Assembly (NCBI GenBank): GCA_910591455.2
Contig: OU342811.1
Location: 3,142,022-3,206,021 of the forward strand
Source: Pholis gunnellus
Taxonomy: Eukaryota; Chordata; Actinopteri; Perciformes; Pholidae
Length of the DNA: 64,000 nt
Direction: 5' to 3'
Part shown: positions 49,862-60,209 of the stretch, piece after piece
How the letters are laid out: each line of letters opens with the position of its first letter
Numbering within the stretch: the first letter of the stretch is position 1
Notes under the pieces: generated by a model
What the model saw: the letters and a program-made list of their open reading frames with translations, nothing else
The model's database searches: none
What the model was told of the DNA's origin: nothing
Translations under genes and position numbers: made by a program

Positions 49862-52800
49862 GTAAGTTTAACGTTACAACGATCAACTACAATGTCATGA
49901 CATACAACGTTATCTGCTGTCAACATTGGCCGTTTATGTGCCTCTCCCTCGGTTTGAGTAGAAAGAACATCACACCAAACCTCCCAACCAGACTGTAGGT
50001 CAGTCTGTGGCCTAGCGTTACATCCTAACATTGTTAACTGTTAACGTTACATGGGCGCACTGCTGGCCCATACATGAAAGCCGAATTTACCAGAAGATTC
50101 TCTGTGCTCAATAAAATCATTCTCCTTTGAATGTGTGGTTATGTACATTTTAAAAACGGCCGACCTAAATATGTTGGCACTATCTCTAGTCTTTGTTTAT
50201 GTGTGTTACCTTTTAAATATAAAAAGCTCTACGAGGAATGGTTTTAGCAACCAAAGGCAGCCGAGCTAACGAGGTTAGCGGTAGCCACTGGCTCCAAACA
50301 AAGCCCCTCACAGCGGACATAGGAGACCAGTTAACCTACCTAACCACGAGTCGGCCAATATTTTATTGTTTGCTCGGACTCACATGTGTGATATTGTTTA
50401 TTCTATTACACTTCCATATCTTGTTATTACACATTAGAAAACCTATCCAATCATGACGTAGCCAGAGTGTGCTGTGTCCTACAGATAACGGCTGTCTGGC
50501 TGGATGTGCCCGGGCATGTCAGCTGTTTAACAGCTGGTCACACAATGGTGTCAACACACAGTGCCTGTAAAGCACATCTCTGACTAGGATTAGTTGGAAA
50601 GACTTGCTCCAGGACAGGCTGCGTCCAATAAAGGTCACAGTGTTGTCATCAGGCAAAATATTTGGAAGATATATGGAGATTAGCAATAGATAAATTAGGA
50701 GCATTTATTTTCTGCCCATCATTTTGCTGTGCTGTTATGTGTGGTTCAGTTTACTGCCTGTTTGTAAGCAGGAAACGTTATAGCTCAGTAAATACACATG
50801 TTCTCTCTTTCATCTTCTCAGCTGAATGGCCAAAGACACTCACAGGCCTTCCGAGCACATCGGGCACCACAGCCAGCGTGGTGTTCATCCGCGGAAACCG
50901 CATGTATGTGGCCCACGTCGGGGACTCTGCGGTGGTTCTAGGGGTCCAGGATGACCCTTCAGACCCGTACATCAGAGCTGTGGAAGTCACACAAGACCAC
51001 AAACCTGAACTACCCAGAGAGAGGGAGCGTATTGAAGGTCTGGGAGGGAGGTATGGCTTCACCCAACAACTCACCCTGTCTTTACATTGTATTAACATTA
51101 GAAGGAGGGTTTTTGCAGCCAGGCCAGCCCATCATTGCTCAGAAGACATAACCAAAACCAACCTTTCAGTTGGAGAGTCCTGTTCTGATTTAGCTGCCAC
51201 AAGGGTTCCTGTTGATTCAAACTGTTCATCATTTGCTGTGACAGTAAATTGAAGTTGTAAGTTGATAAAGCACACCCTGCAGCAGATGGTGGAAATCAAG
51301 ACAAATGCTAGTTTGGTAACATCTTATTCATTCCCATGGCCCCACCAGACCCCATTTACAACTAAAAAGCACTTGTAACCATTGTAACCTCTTTTGCGCA
51401 ATAGCATATCAAAATGTTATCTGTTTCAAGGACAATGTCATTTATGCTGTCTGTGGCCTGTCTACTGATAAGATGTGGTTGCAGTGATAGGCGCCTGGAT
51501 GACAACAACCAGACTTTTATCCTTACATGACATGGTAAACTCCACAGCTTTAAAGGGGATTTATAGTTGTGCTGGAACTGCATAACTATAACAAGATTTA
51601 GACAACAAGACAAGGTTTAGTCGTGTTATCGGGAATGCCAAGTGTGCAGTATATGAAAAGGCTGGTGGGGAGAAGTGCTGCTTTAAAATCATATTAGGAC
51701 AAAACATGAGGCCCGGGCAGTAGGGCCGATCATATTTGGTATACATGGATATTAATTCATCCTACTTCACCTCAACATGTTAAGGCAAGTCCTCTTCCAC
51801 ATAAGTGCCCATGATTGATTTGTCGTTGTAGATTTGCATTTCATTAGGAGCATAAGACCGGCCCTTCCCTTTATTTCAAGTTGGAAATAATTCCAGGACA
51901 GATCATTTCTCCACATGGTGAAGGCTAACTGTACTTTATGGAGGAGAAAAAAAAGCATTAATGGTTATCGGCCAGCCAGATGTTTATCTTCTTGCCGAAT
52001 ACATAATATATGCAATAATAAGCTATGGCATTGAGGTAAAGCTTTTATTTCTTAGTACTGTCGTAGGTCAACCCGGTTGTGGAAATGGACATATTTATTT
52101 GTGACATCAGTTACAATGTTGTGATATTCTTACTTTCAGCACTGCCAGTTTTATTCTATATATTTCTACTTGCCCCTCCAGTTTACTGCATTAATCAAAT
52201 GCAGCTCATTCTACCCCGCTGGCTGCATAGTGTAGACCTTGTGGTTGCAACCCACCCATAATGTCTAAAACAGACTTTCTGAAATTCCTGGATACTCAAT
52301 CAGTGGCTTATCTTACCTATTCTCTTCTCTACCTATCTGCTAACAGTGTTATCAAAAAATCTGGAGTGAACCGGGTTGTCTGGAAGAGGCCGAGGCTGAG
52401 TCACAACGGCCCAGTGCGTCGGAGCACTGTCATTGACCAGATACCTTTCTTGGCAGTAGCCCGAGCTCTAGGTAGGAAAAGTTACTATCACGGTTATCAC
52501 AGCAAATAAGGCAGCGCGAATGAATGACTGGAATACGGTTGTTGTTTTTATATCTTATGTCTTATAACAAGGAGCTAGTAGTTATCATCAGGGGTGTAAG
52601 AGAATTCAGAGAGTTTTGACAAAGGAGTGTACATCATTCCAGAGTTTTTGGACCCCAGTGATCAAAAACCATTCAATCTAGTTTAAAAGACTAATCCATT
52701 CAGGAAAATAGGGATCCATTGCTTCCAATTGAGTCTTTTACTGACTATTTCTACCCTTTTTTATTTTTTTGTGTTCATAAAAAAAAATCTGGTAAAAGCT

Positions 52801-55306
52801 CTCTGTCATCCAGTTGATCAAACGCTTTGCAGCACAGTTTTATATAAGTGATTCTTTTTGGAAAGAAGACTTTTGTCCAGAGCTTTTAGACAGCTACAGA
52901 GAGAGAAAAGGCAACCGCCTGGCAGTCATCACGGACAGTGTTTGTTAGAGCCAGGCGTGCTTTCAGCTCCGTTTCTCCTCTGCAACAGGTGATCTGTGGA
53001 GCTATGACTTCTACAGCGGGGAGTTTGTGGTTTCTCCAGAGCCAGATACTAGTGTGGTGACCCTCGACCCCAGAAAACACCGCTACATCATCCTGGGCAG
53101 CGATGGTCTGTGGAACATGGTGCCGCCTCAAGAGGCTATCTCCATGTGTCAGAACAATGATGAGGCCATGGTGAGTGGAGAGCTACGCCAGCAAAGAGCA
53201 GTTACGCTTTAGCTCTTATCATTTTGGATCATTATAGATGTATGCCTTCCTTTCCTAGCTGCCTGGAGTGTGGTCTGTAGTAGATTTAAAGGGTTAGACA
53301 AGTAAACTAACAGAGTAATAGTCTATGTAATGTCCAGCTCATATCAGACCAATAACAGCCTTCCATGCTGCAGGCACCATGCGGGGTATCGAGTGCCCGG
53401 CAGCTGGTCAGCCACGCTCTGCTGCGGTGGCGCCAGCGCATGTTGCGTGCTGACAACACCAGCGCCATCGTCATCGCCTTGCAGGAGCCCGGGACCTCCC
53501 AGGACGTGCTGCACCATGAGGAGGTGCTGCTGGACTTAGCCAAGGTGTCCCAGTGTCCTCCCACCTCCCTATCACGCGCTGACACTCCTCTCCTTCAGGT
53601 GAGGGCAGGAGGACTTATTTTGCACCCAAGAATTCCCAAAATGATGAAACCACAATGTGGGATATTAAGACATTATTTTGGATATTAAGAAAATTAGGAC
53701 TTTTAATTTAAAGGTTCCGGTTTCATTTTCTATATTCAGTACATTTTCAATAATAAGTTGAGAAAGTGTTGAATTCCCACATAGTCAATGCCTGACAAAG
53801 GTTCATAGCAGAAGCATTGCATTACTAATAAACACTAGGGCAGTGCCTGCATAGGGCGGCCGTGGCACACCGGGCGCTTCTCAGCAGCCCACCGCTCCCT
53901 ATAAACCAGGGATGGGTTAAATGCAGAGGTCAAATTTCGTGTATGTGTATATGACAATAGAAAGACATTATCATCATTATGTATTACCTGGCTCCTGGCG
54001 TTATGCATACAGCTTTGTGGGGTTGTGTGGCCGGTTGTAACGTGTTCCACTTCAGACCAGGACTGTGTGGAACCGCAGTCAATGAGGAGCGGCCTGCTTG
54101 CCATACTGACACTGGCTTTTTAAATGCTTTAGAAACGGAACATTTTAACAATATCATGTTACAAATATTTTGCCAGCCAACTTGTTTACAGGATAATCAA
54201 CCTCTGTTTCATTGCAATACAATGAATACTTGACTTTCTTTACAGAGCTTGCATAAAGGCGATCAAATCTTTCTATGAATATGAGATATGAGTTTACAGT
54301 TAGTTAAAATACCTCGCCGGCATTCAGGATGTGGGTTTCTGGCATTTTGCCGGAAACACTTGTTGATTTCTGGCTTGCTTACGGGATATTTACTTCTGGA
54401 GAATAATGCAACGAACAGGGGTTGAGCGCTCGTAGCTTGTGCTCCATCAGTGATTGCTGGCGACACAGAGCGTTGTTCACTGGTTCACCAAATCCGTCCC
54501 CATGGGGTCCCCAGCAATACACCCCTCAAGTGTCAAGTAGTAGATTCTCAAGATATGCAAAGAATGACCCAGTCAAAGAGCAGTAGAGGACTTTCACTGG
54601 CCTCATTATCATTCATTCCTCATTCATTTTGGGTGTGTTATTTTAGGCCTAGGGCTTAACAGATTGTTGTAACATAACACATTTACACACACACAGTTGG
54701 CATGATAGCATGGGAAGTTTCATGAAGCATTCACTTCCCATGTATCCAGTGTCCTAACACCCTTCATTCAGCTCAATGCAGTAGTATTGAACAGCATTGT
54801 GTCCTCTACTGTCCTTAACCCTGCTCTTCACATCTCAAGTGTGTATCCACTTGAAGTAGACATGAATAGCTGTGTGGTATTGAGAATCATCTACATTTAT
54901 TTATATTTATATATATTTTTTTGCAGCGTACTCTAGAGGAAGACTCTCCCTCGGCCATGTGTGAGCTCCTCCCTGCCTTGGAGCGACGGGACGGACTATC
55001 GGGAAGCAACAGCTTGTACCACATGAATCTCTCTGACACGTTCACTCTGACTCCACTGTGTCCAAACAGTGGCGCTGAGTTGCCCAGTCAGTCCGGTCCC
55101 ACTGACAGGACAGACGGCGACAGGACGCCCGACATTAAAAGAACTACTGACCGATCATCACCGGACCAGACAGCTAAGAAGGCCCGACGCAGGACTGCTG
55201 ACAGGCTGCCGCTGGTCCAACACAACGCAGAGAAGAAACAGAAGGAGTCCAGTAACGTCTCACCCATTCTCCAGCAGCATAACAAGACCACGGTGTGTGT
55301 GTGCTG

Positions 55307-55307
<1 letters not shown>
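49336..55307 (+). CDS. ppm1d: ppm1d (Wip1) PP2C-type Ser/Thr phosphatase, complete, six exons
   Basis: PPM1D is a Mg/Mn-dependent nuclear phosphatase induced by p53 that switches off the DNA-damage response by dephosphorylating p53, ATM, Chk1/2, p38 and gamma-H2AX (family knowledge). Exons 49336-49861, 50822-51050, 52347-52471, 52989-53170, 53374-53598 and 54927-55307 sum to 1668 bp, 555 residues plus stop; human is 605. Visible motifs: VSVFTDQGGRKYMEDVT near the start, metal-site FDGHGGREAAQF (Asp123), YVAHVGDSAVVLG, TQDHKPELP, LGSDGLWNM and ADNTSAIVI. The basic B-loop/flap region is NRVVWKRPRLSHNGPVRRS. The non-conserved tail carries a basic NLS-like KKARRR and ends TVCVC, as in mammals. 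Start chosen by alignment of VSVF at residue 9. It lies head to head with brip1. Confidence 0.97.
49862..50821. other. ppm1d intron 1
   Basis: 960 bp, nothing recognised besides splice ends. Confidence 0.6.
50822..51050 (+). CDS. ppm1d: ppm1d exon 2
   Basis: Encodes EWPKTLTGLPSTSGTTASVV and YVAHVGDSAVVLGVQDDPSD to RIEGLGG, near-identical to the mammalian core. Acceptor TTCTCAG, donor GTATGG, ends phase 2. Confidence 0.95.
51051..52346. other. ppm1d intron 2
   Basis: 1.3 kb, nothing recognised. Confidence 0.6.
52347..52471 (+). CDS. ppm1d: ppm1d exon 3 (B-loop)
   Basis: Encodes KKSGVNRVVWKRPRLSHNG and STVIDQIPFLAVARAL, the basic substrate-recognition loop typical of PPM1D. Acceptor AACAG, donor GTAGGA after CTA G, ends phase 1. 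Confidence 0.95.
52472..52988. other. ppm1d intron 3
   Basis: 517 bp, nothing recognised. Confidence 0.6.
52989..53170 (+). CDS. ppm1d: ppm1d exon 4
   Basis: Encodes GDLWSYDFYSGEFVVSPEPD and the metal-site motif YIILGSDGLWNMVPP. Acceptor CAACAG, donor GTGAGT after GCC ATG, phase 0. Confidence 0.95.
53374..53598 (+). CDS. ppm1d: ppm1d exon 5
   Basis: Encodes RQLVSHALLRWRQRMLRADN followed by TSAIVIAL, the last catalytic Asp motif, then a diverged linker with DVLHHEEVLLDLAK. Acceptor CTGCAG, donor GTGAGG, 75 codons in phase 0. Confidence 0.95.
53599..54926. other. ppm1d intron 5
   Basis: 1.3 kb containing the SINE-like tail described separately; no other feature. Confidence 0.55.
53840..53977 (+). 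repeat. SINE-like 3' segment in ppm1d intron 5
   Basis: GGGCGGCCGTGGCACACC, then CAGGGATGGGTTAAATGCAG, GTCAAATTTCGTGTATGTG and GACAATAGAAAGA, words of a widespread teleost SINE tail. The 5' part is truncated. Confidence 0.6.
54927..55307 (+). CDS. ppm1d: ppm1d exon 6 and stop
   Basis: Encodes the C-terminal tail: SNSLYHMNLSDTFTLTPLCP, a hydrophilic Asp/Arg/Thr segment, KKARRRTADRLP and the terminal TTVCVC. The TGA is at 55305-55307. Acceptor TTTGCAG. Tail-truncating mutations of this exon in human PPM1D are known to stabilise the protein. Confidence 0.94.

Positions 55308-55308
<1 letters not shown>

Positions 55309-55341
<33 letters not shown>
55309..55341. repeat. (AC)16 at start of ppm1d 3' UTR
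   Basis: Starts two bases after the TGA stop. It is complementary to the GT-rich last codons of ppm1d. Confidence 0.95.
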
Positions 55342-55342
<1 letters not shown>

Positions 55343-57008
55343 CAACCTGCTGCCTTCCACAGTCCACCGTGTCTCCAGTGGCATTCCTGTTCCTGATGTC
55401 TGCAAGTGTCCCGCACATTCTCACAGTGCAAACCAGCCTTGCTGTAAAGGCTGTGGAGAGACGTGTCTTCTTGCTCAGCACCACATATGAAAACTCATTT
55501 TCACACAACAGATCTAGTTTGTTTGCTGATTATAGGTGTCTTAATGGTTCCTCTTACTGGTAACCGTTGTAAGAAATAGGTATGACTAATGATGCCGGTG
55601 CAATTATTATGAATTTTACAGTTGAGTGTTAAGTAATTGGTAATGTTCATGTAAAAGAAATATATATTTTTGTACATTCTCTTATTGTTCGATGATAAAA
55701 CGTGAGAATTAAGATGAGCTCCACAACAGCTTTCTCCATATACCATTCTGTGCACACCCTGGGTTTAAACATATGTATGTATTTTTATTCTTATCATTTT
55801 ATTTAATCACTGGAGATTTGTCTTGAATTCAAACTGAAGGTGCTGCTACAGTCACAGACTCGTAAGCTACTACATTGTGTGTATTGATGTACAAATACAT
55901 GTAATAGGTGTTGGTAGCACTTTGATTCTTTGATAGTATGCATATGACAGAATGGAAGATGTTTTTTAAGTTTTAATTGCACAATGCATCTTAAGGGATA
56001 TATGGATTCACTCTCTAAATCATATTACAATGTTGGAAGTTGTAATGAAGCATTACGGTTGAGTTGTCTTGGTGTCATCGCTCCACCTCGTCCTACATCA
56101 GGTAGGGATGTGTCTGTGCTGAAGCGTTTGCAGGAGTTGCTACGTCTGTCTCTATAATGATGGGTTCTCCCTCTGTGTTCGCTCTGTCAGGTTGTTTGAC
56201 CATCTGTCAGTAAGAATACTGACTCCATCTCCAGCATGTCGGTCCCTACAGACGGGATTCAATACGTGTTCTTTGTTTTGTTGAGGCTGACTCAGATTTC
56301 CTTTTCATTCTCCTTATACACGCCACCGTCCCTCCTTGCTGCAGCGTCAGTTGTATGGTTACTGATGTAAGCACAGGGCTCGTTTGTGAGTAAATACACA
56401 ACGCATGGACTTTCTAGGAGATTTTCTTTTGCACTGTTATGGTGAACTGAATTGTCTTTGAGAAGACTTGTTGTTTTTATGCATTATGAAAATGATACAG
56501 CCAGCAGTGGATGACATGATCGGAGTCTAAAATGAAAACAGCAAATGTAGGATATGTGAGGTCACATCATTTAAAGCTTATTAGGTGGAAGGGAATCCTC
56601 ACTGATCTGAGGACACTTTGCTGAACCTCTTGGCCTCTGATGGTTTTGTTACAGGACCGACTATGAATCAGATGAGAAATATTACCTGCAAGAAAATAAT
56701 GTCTTTGTACAGCCTTGTTACACGATAATGCATTTTCATTGAGCTAAGTGCAATTAACAGGAATTAGTAGCATTGTGGATTGGTAGATATGAAACGAGCG
56801 ATAATGTTTAGATTTCACACATCCTCTCTGCAAATACAGTCTGTTACTTTGCTCGGGACCCTGTATGACTTTTCTATATGTTTTGTTGTCATAAATCTTA
56901 GTGTGCTCATTTACTCGCGCCCCTGATTCAGACGGCTGTGCTAACAGACAAATGTGCATGTGTACAGTGTAAATGTGAAAAATACTTCTCTGGAAATGAC
57001 CCTATTTA

Positions 57009-57014
57009 AATAAA
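57009..57014 (+). terminator. candidate ppm1d polyadenylation signal
   Basis: Canonical AATAAA in the sequence TTTAAATAAACAGC, in the correct strand and before the repeat-rich block. A GT-containing stretch (AAGTAAGGTGATT) follows within 30 bp. Confidence 0.4.
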
Positions 57015-57400
57015 CAGCTTTCTGAAGTAAGGTGATTACGATGACATTTCTTCTGCCGGTAAGAGGCACACATACGATCCCTCAGTGGTCTCATGCTGAG
57101 GACATCACTTTACATTTCCGCCGTTTTGTTTGAATACGATAACTTTAACGTTGCATTTGAATCTTCCTTCTGATTCTCACACCCGTCACACTTTTGTTTA
57201 TTGTCATTTTACAGAACTTTCAAAAGCTCACATCCATCCACATGCACATCCATCCACAGGTATCAAAATCAGGAACAAAAATACCAATGCAAAACACGAG
57301 AATAAAATGAACCAATGAAGAATAAATGATTGAGTCAAATAAAGTGGAAAAGGGAGATTCAAATAAAACTAGAAAATGCATTACCTGCTGAAAATGCGTT
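57015..57400. other. intergenic DNA after ppm1d
   Basis: No gene or repeat recognised. Confidence 0.45.
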
Positions 57401-57404
57401 GGAA

Positions 57405-58060
57405 TGCTGAAAGCTGAAATGAACTGCTGAAACATGGCTGAAAATAGAAATCCAATTTAAAAAAAGTTGCAAAAAGCTTAATAATTCAAAAAGTTTAAAG
57501 ATTACAAATATGAAAAGTCACATCACCCCTCTAATGAAAGAGCTGAACATTTTAATATTTGAACGGTTTCTGTGACTTAAAAAATGTCAGCAGTAGTGAT
57601 ATTTGTTGTAGTAGTAGTTGAAAGCTGAAATGAATTGCAAAAACATTGCTGAAAATAGAAATTGCAAAAAGCTTAAATAATTCAAAAAAGTTTAAAGATT
57701 ACAAATTGCTGAAAATACAGAAATGGGACACTACCTGTCTGAAAAATGTTGTAGCCTGAAAGCATTTAAACTGCATTGCTGAAAACCCTTCTAGTTGAAA
57801 TGTTGAACTATGGTGTCTGTAGCTGAAAGTATGAGGGAGAAGAAGGCTTTGAAAGTTGAAGAAGTTTAACAGGATTTGAAGATTTTCTCCATAGATATCC
57901 AATTAAAAAAAGATTGCAAAAAGCTGAATAATTCAAAAAGTTTAAAGATTACAAATGTGAAAAGTCATATCACCCCTCTCCTGAAAGAGCTGAACATTTT
58001 GATAGTCGAACGGTTTTTGTAGCTTAAAAAAGGGAAAAGTCCTCTCAAAATCTCTAAGAC
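57405..58060. repeat. diverged direct-repeat block
   Basis: About 100 bp at 57483-57585 (TTCAAAAAGTTTAAAGATTA, CATCACCCCTCT, GAAAGAGCTGAACATTTT) recurs at 57928-58027 with scattered changes. A third partial copy is at about 57673-57705. Words such as GAAAGCTGAAATGAA recur between them. Likely a repetitive non-coding element; class unknown. Confidence 0.7.
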
Positions 58061-58072
58061 CTGAATGACTGT

Positions 58073-58312
58073 ATGAGAGAGAGACACAGAGAGAGAGAGA
58101 GACAGACACACACAGACAGAAAGATAAAGAGAGACTGAGTGAATGAGTGTGAGAGAGTGAGAAAGACAGACAGGCAGACAGACAGATGGACTGAGTGAGT
58201 GGGAGAGAGAGACAGACAGACAGAGCGACAGACAGACAGAGAGAGAGAAAGACAAAGACAGAGAGAGAATGACAGACAGAGAGAGAGCGACAGACAGACA
58301 GACAGAGAGACA
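58073..58312. repeat. (GA)n/(CAGA)n low-complexity tract
   Basis: About 240 bp of GAGA and GACAGACA units. Its opposite-strand Ser/Leu/Cys-rich open frames are artefacts of composition. Confidence 0.9.
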
Positions 58313-58652
58313 AGAGGTCTAACAATGCCTCCAAGTCGTGCGTGTGTGTGTAAAGACAGACAGAGAGCCTGGGTGCGTGTGTGTAAGAAACAGCATACCA
58401 ATAGTTGGAATGCTTAAAAGCTGTTCCAACAATAAAGATTTGAAGAACAATACTTGGAATGCTTAAAAACATTCCAGCAATTTTAATTTTAAATAAATCC
58501 TTAGAGTACGATTTTCAGTCAGTCAGTAAACCTACCAGTTCTTCACACTAGATGGCGACATAGTGCATCTTTTCTCTGCCTCAGCAAGAAGGGAAACTGT
58601 TGTTAAAACCTTACATACAGCTATGATGTAAAGTCCTCCTGATAACCGATGT

Positions 58653-59545
58653 GCCACCCACGCCGACCGTCGGGCCCACAGACGCTCTGCCACCCACGCC
58701 GACCGTCGGGCCCACAGACGCTCTGCCTCCCACGACGACAGTCGGGCCCGCAGACGCTCTGCAACCCCCGCCAACCGTCTGAAACAGAGACGCTCTGCTA
58801 CCCACGCCGAGAAAAAAGAAGTGGGGCTTCCTGCTTCTTAAAAAGAAGGAGAAACGGGAGAAAACAACGACAATGGCGACCTTCAGGCCTACAGACGCTC
58901 TGCCACCCACGCCGACCGTCGGGCCACAGACGCTCTGCCACCCACGCCGAGAAAAAAGAAGAAGCGGGGCTTCCGGCTTCTTAAAAAGAAGGAGAAACGG
59001 GAGAAAACAACGACAATGGCGACCCTCAGGCCCACAGACGCTCTGCCACCCACGCCGACCGTCGGACCCACAGACGCTCTGCCATCCACGCCGACCGTCG
59101 GGCCCACAGATGCTCTGCCACCCACGCCGACCGTCGGGCCCAGAGACGTTCTGCCACCCACGCCGACCCTCGGGCCCACAGACGCTCTGCCACCCACGCC
59201 GACCCTCGGGCCCACAGACGCTCTGCCACCCACGCCGACCGTCGGAAACAGAGGCACTCTGCTTCCCACGCCGAGAAAAAAGAAGTGGGGCTTCCTGCTT
59301 CTTAAAAAGAAGGGGAAATGGGAGAAAACAACGACAATGGCGACCCTCAGGCCAAAAGACACTCTGCCACCCACTCCGACCGTCGGGCCCACAGACGCTC
59401 TGCCACCCACGCCGACCGTCGGGCCCACAGACGCTCTGCCACCCACGCCGACAGTCGGGTTCCCAGACGCTCTGTCACCCACGCCGACTATTGGGCCCAG
59501 AGATGCTCTGCCACCCACACCGACCGTCGGGCCCACAGACGCTCT
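58653..59545. repeat. 36-bp minisatellite with three insert-bearing units
   Basis: Fifteen units of exactly 36 bp and one of 35 bp (58902-58936). The type unit starts GCCACCCACGCCGACCGTCG and ends CACAGACGCTCT. Three long units of 105, 108 and 105 bp (58797-58901, 58937-59044, 59261-59365) carry a 69/72-bp insert at the same place, after GCCACCCACGCCGA; the insert contains CTTCCTGCTTCTTAAAAAG and CAACGACAATGGCGA. Nearly all lengths divide by three, so frames stay open on both strands for over 220 codons. A plus-strand frame would give a 12-residue repeat PTDALPPTPTVG. No promoter, splice or codon evidence shows it is translated. Confidence 0.95.
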
Positions 59546-59579
59546 GCTAATTTGAATCAAATAAATAATCTAAATTAAG

Positions 59580-60209
59580 TTGACTGTATTGGCTTTTCTG
59601 AATGAATATATACATTATAAATACATATCTTTGGTGTTTTGGTGAATATAAAGTAGAAGTGCTGGTATCTTTTTAAATTGTGATTTAAACAACACTGTAG
59701 CTGATCAATGAAGAAAACTAAGTTACAAATATGTTAAACATTTTATTTTAGGTGCTGGTTAATAAGGTGCTGATTGGCTAACAAACAATAATGACAAACA
59801 GGTGACAATCATCCCTGACAGGCGTATGAATATTTGTAATAGTAAACATGTTTCACTGGTAATTATTTAGCTGTTATTTAATAATAAACAGACAGTTGTA
59901 AACTACTTTAACATCTTTGAACTCAAACCCTGAACCCTCAAGGACTTACTGACGTCACCTGGTAAGTGAGTGAGTGTGAGAGACTATAAGGGCTTGAGAT
60001 GGTGTAAATATGAATGGGACAGCACTTTGCTGCAACATATCACGTTACCATGAAAACGACAAAAAATATGATGTATAATTGTGTGTATTTATTTTATACT
60101 TTGTACTCCCTGATTTGAACGTCTTCCAGACTCTTTCCTCACAAGATGAGAAGTAACTTCATATAATCTATTTACTCGTTTTTGTCAAAACAGCTTCAAT
60201 GACAAAATC
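59580..60209. other. AT-rich spacer
   Basis: Nothing recognised between the minisatellite and the tandem element. Confidence 0.45.

Larger units (their letters stand above)
55308..57014 (+). other. probable ppm1d 3' UTR
   Basis: About 1.7 kb of non-coding, moderately AT-rich sequence follows the stop, beginning with an (AC)16 tract. The first convincing AATAAA is at 57009-57014 and is taken as the likely end. No other gene is visible here. The end point is inferred, not shown by transcripts. Confidence 0.45.

Noticed and set aside
57942..58472. 176-codon Ser/Leu/Cys-rich minus-strand frame
   Set aside because: Product of the GA/CAGA tract; no real domain.
58873..59560. Open frames of 220+ codons on both strands
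   Set aside because: The 36-bp unit has no stop in several frames and its length divides by three, so openness follows from repetition. No start context, splice site or homology supports a gene.
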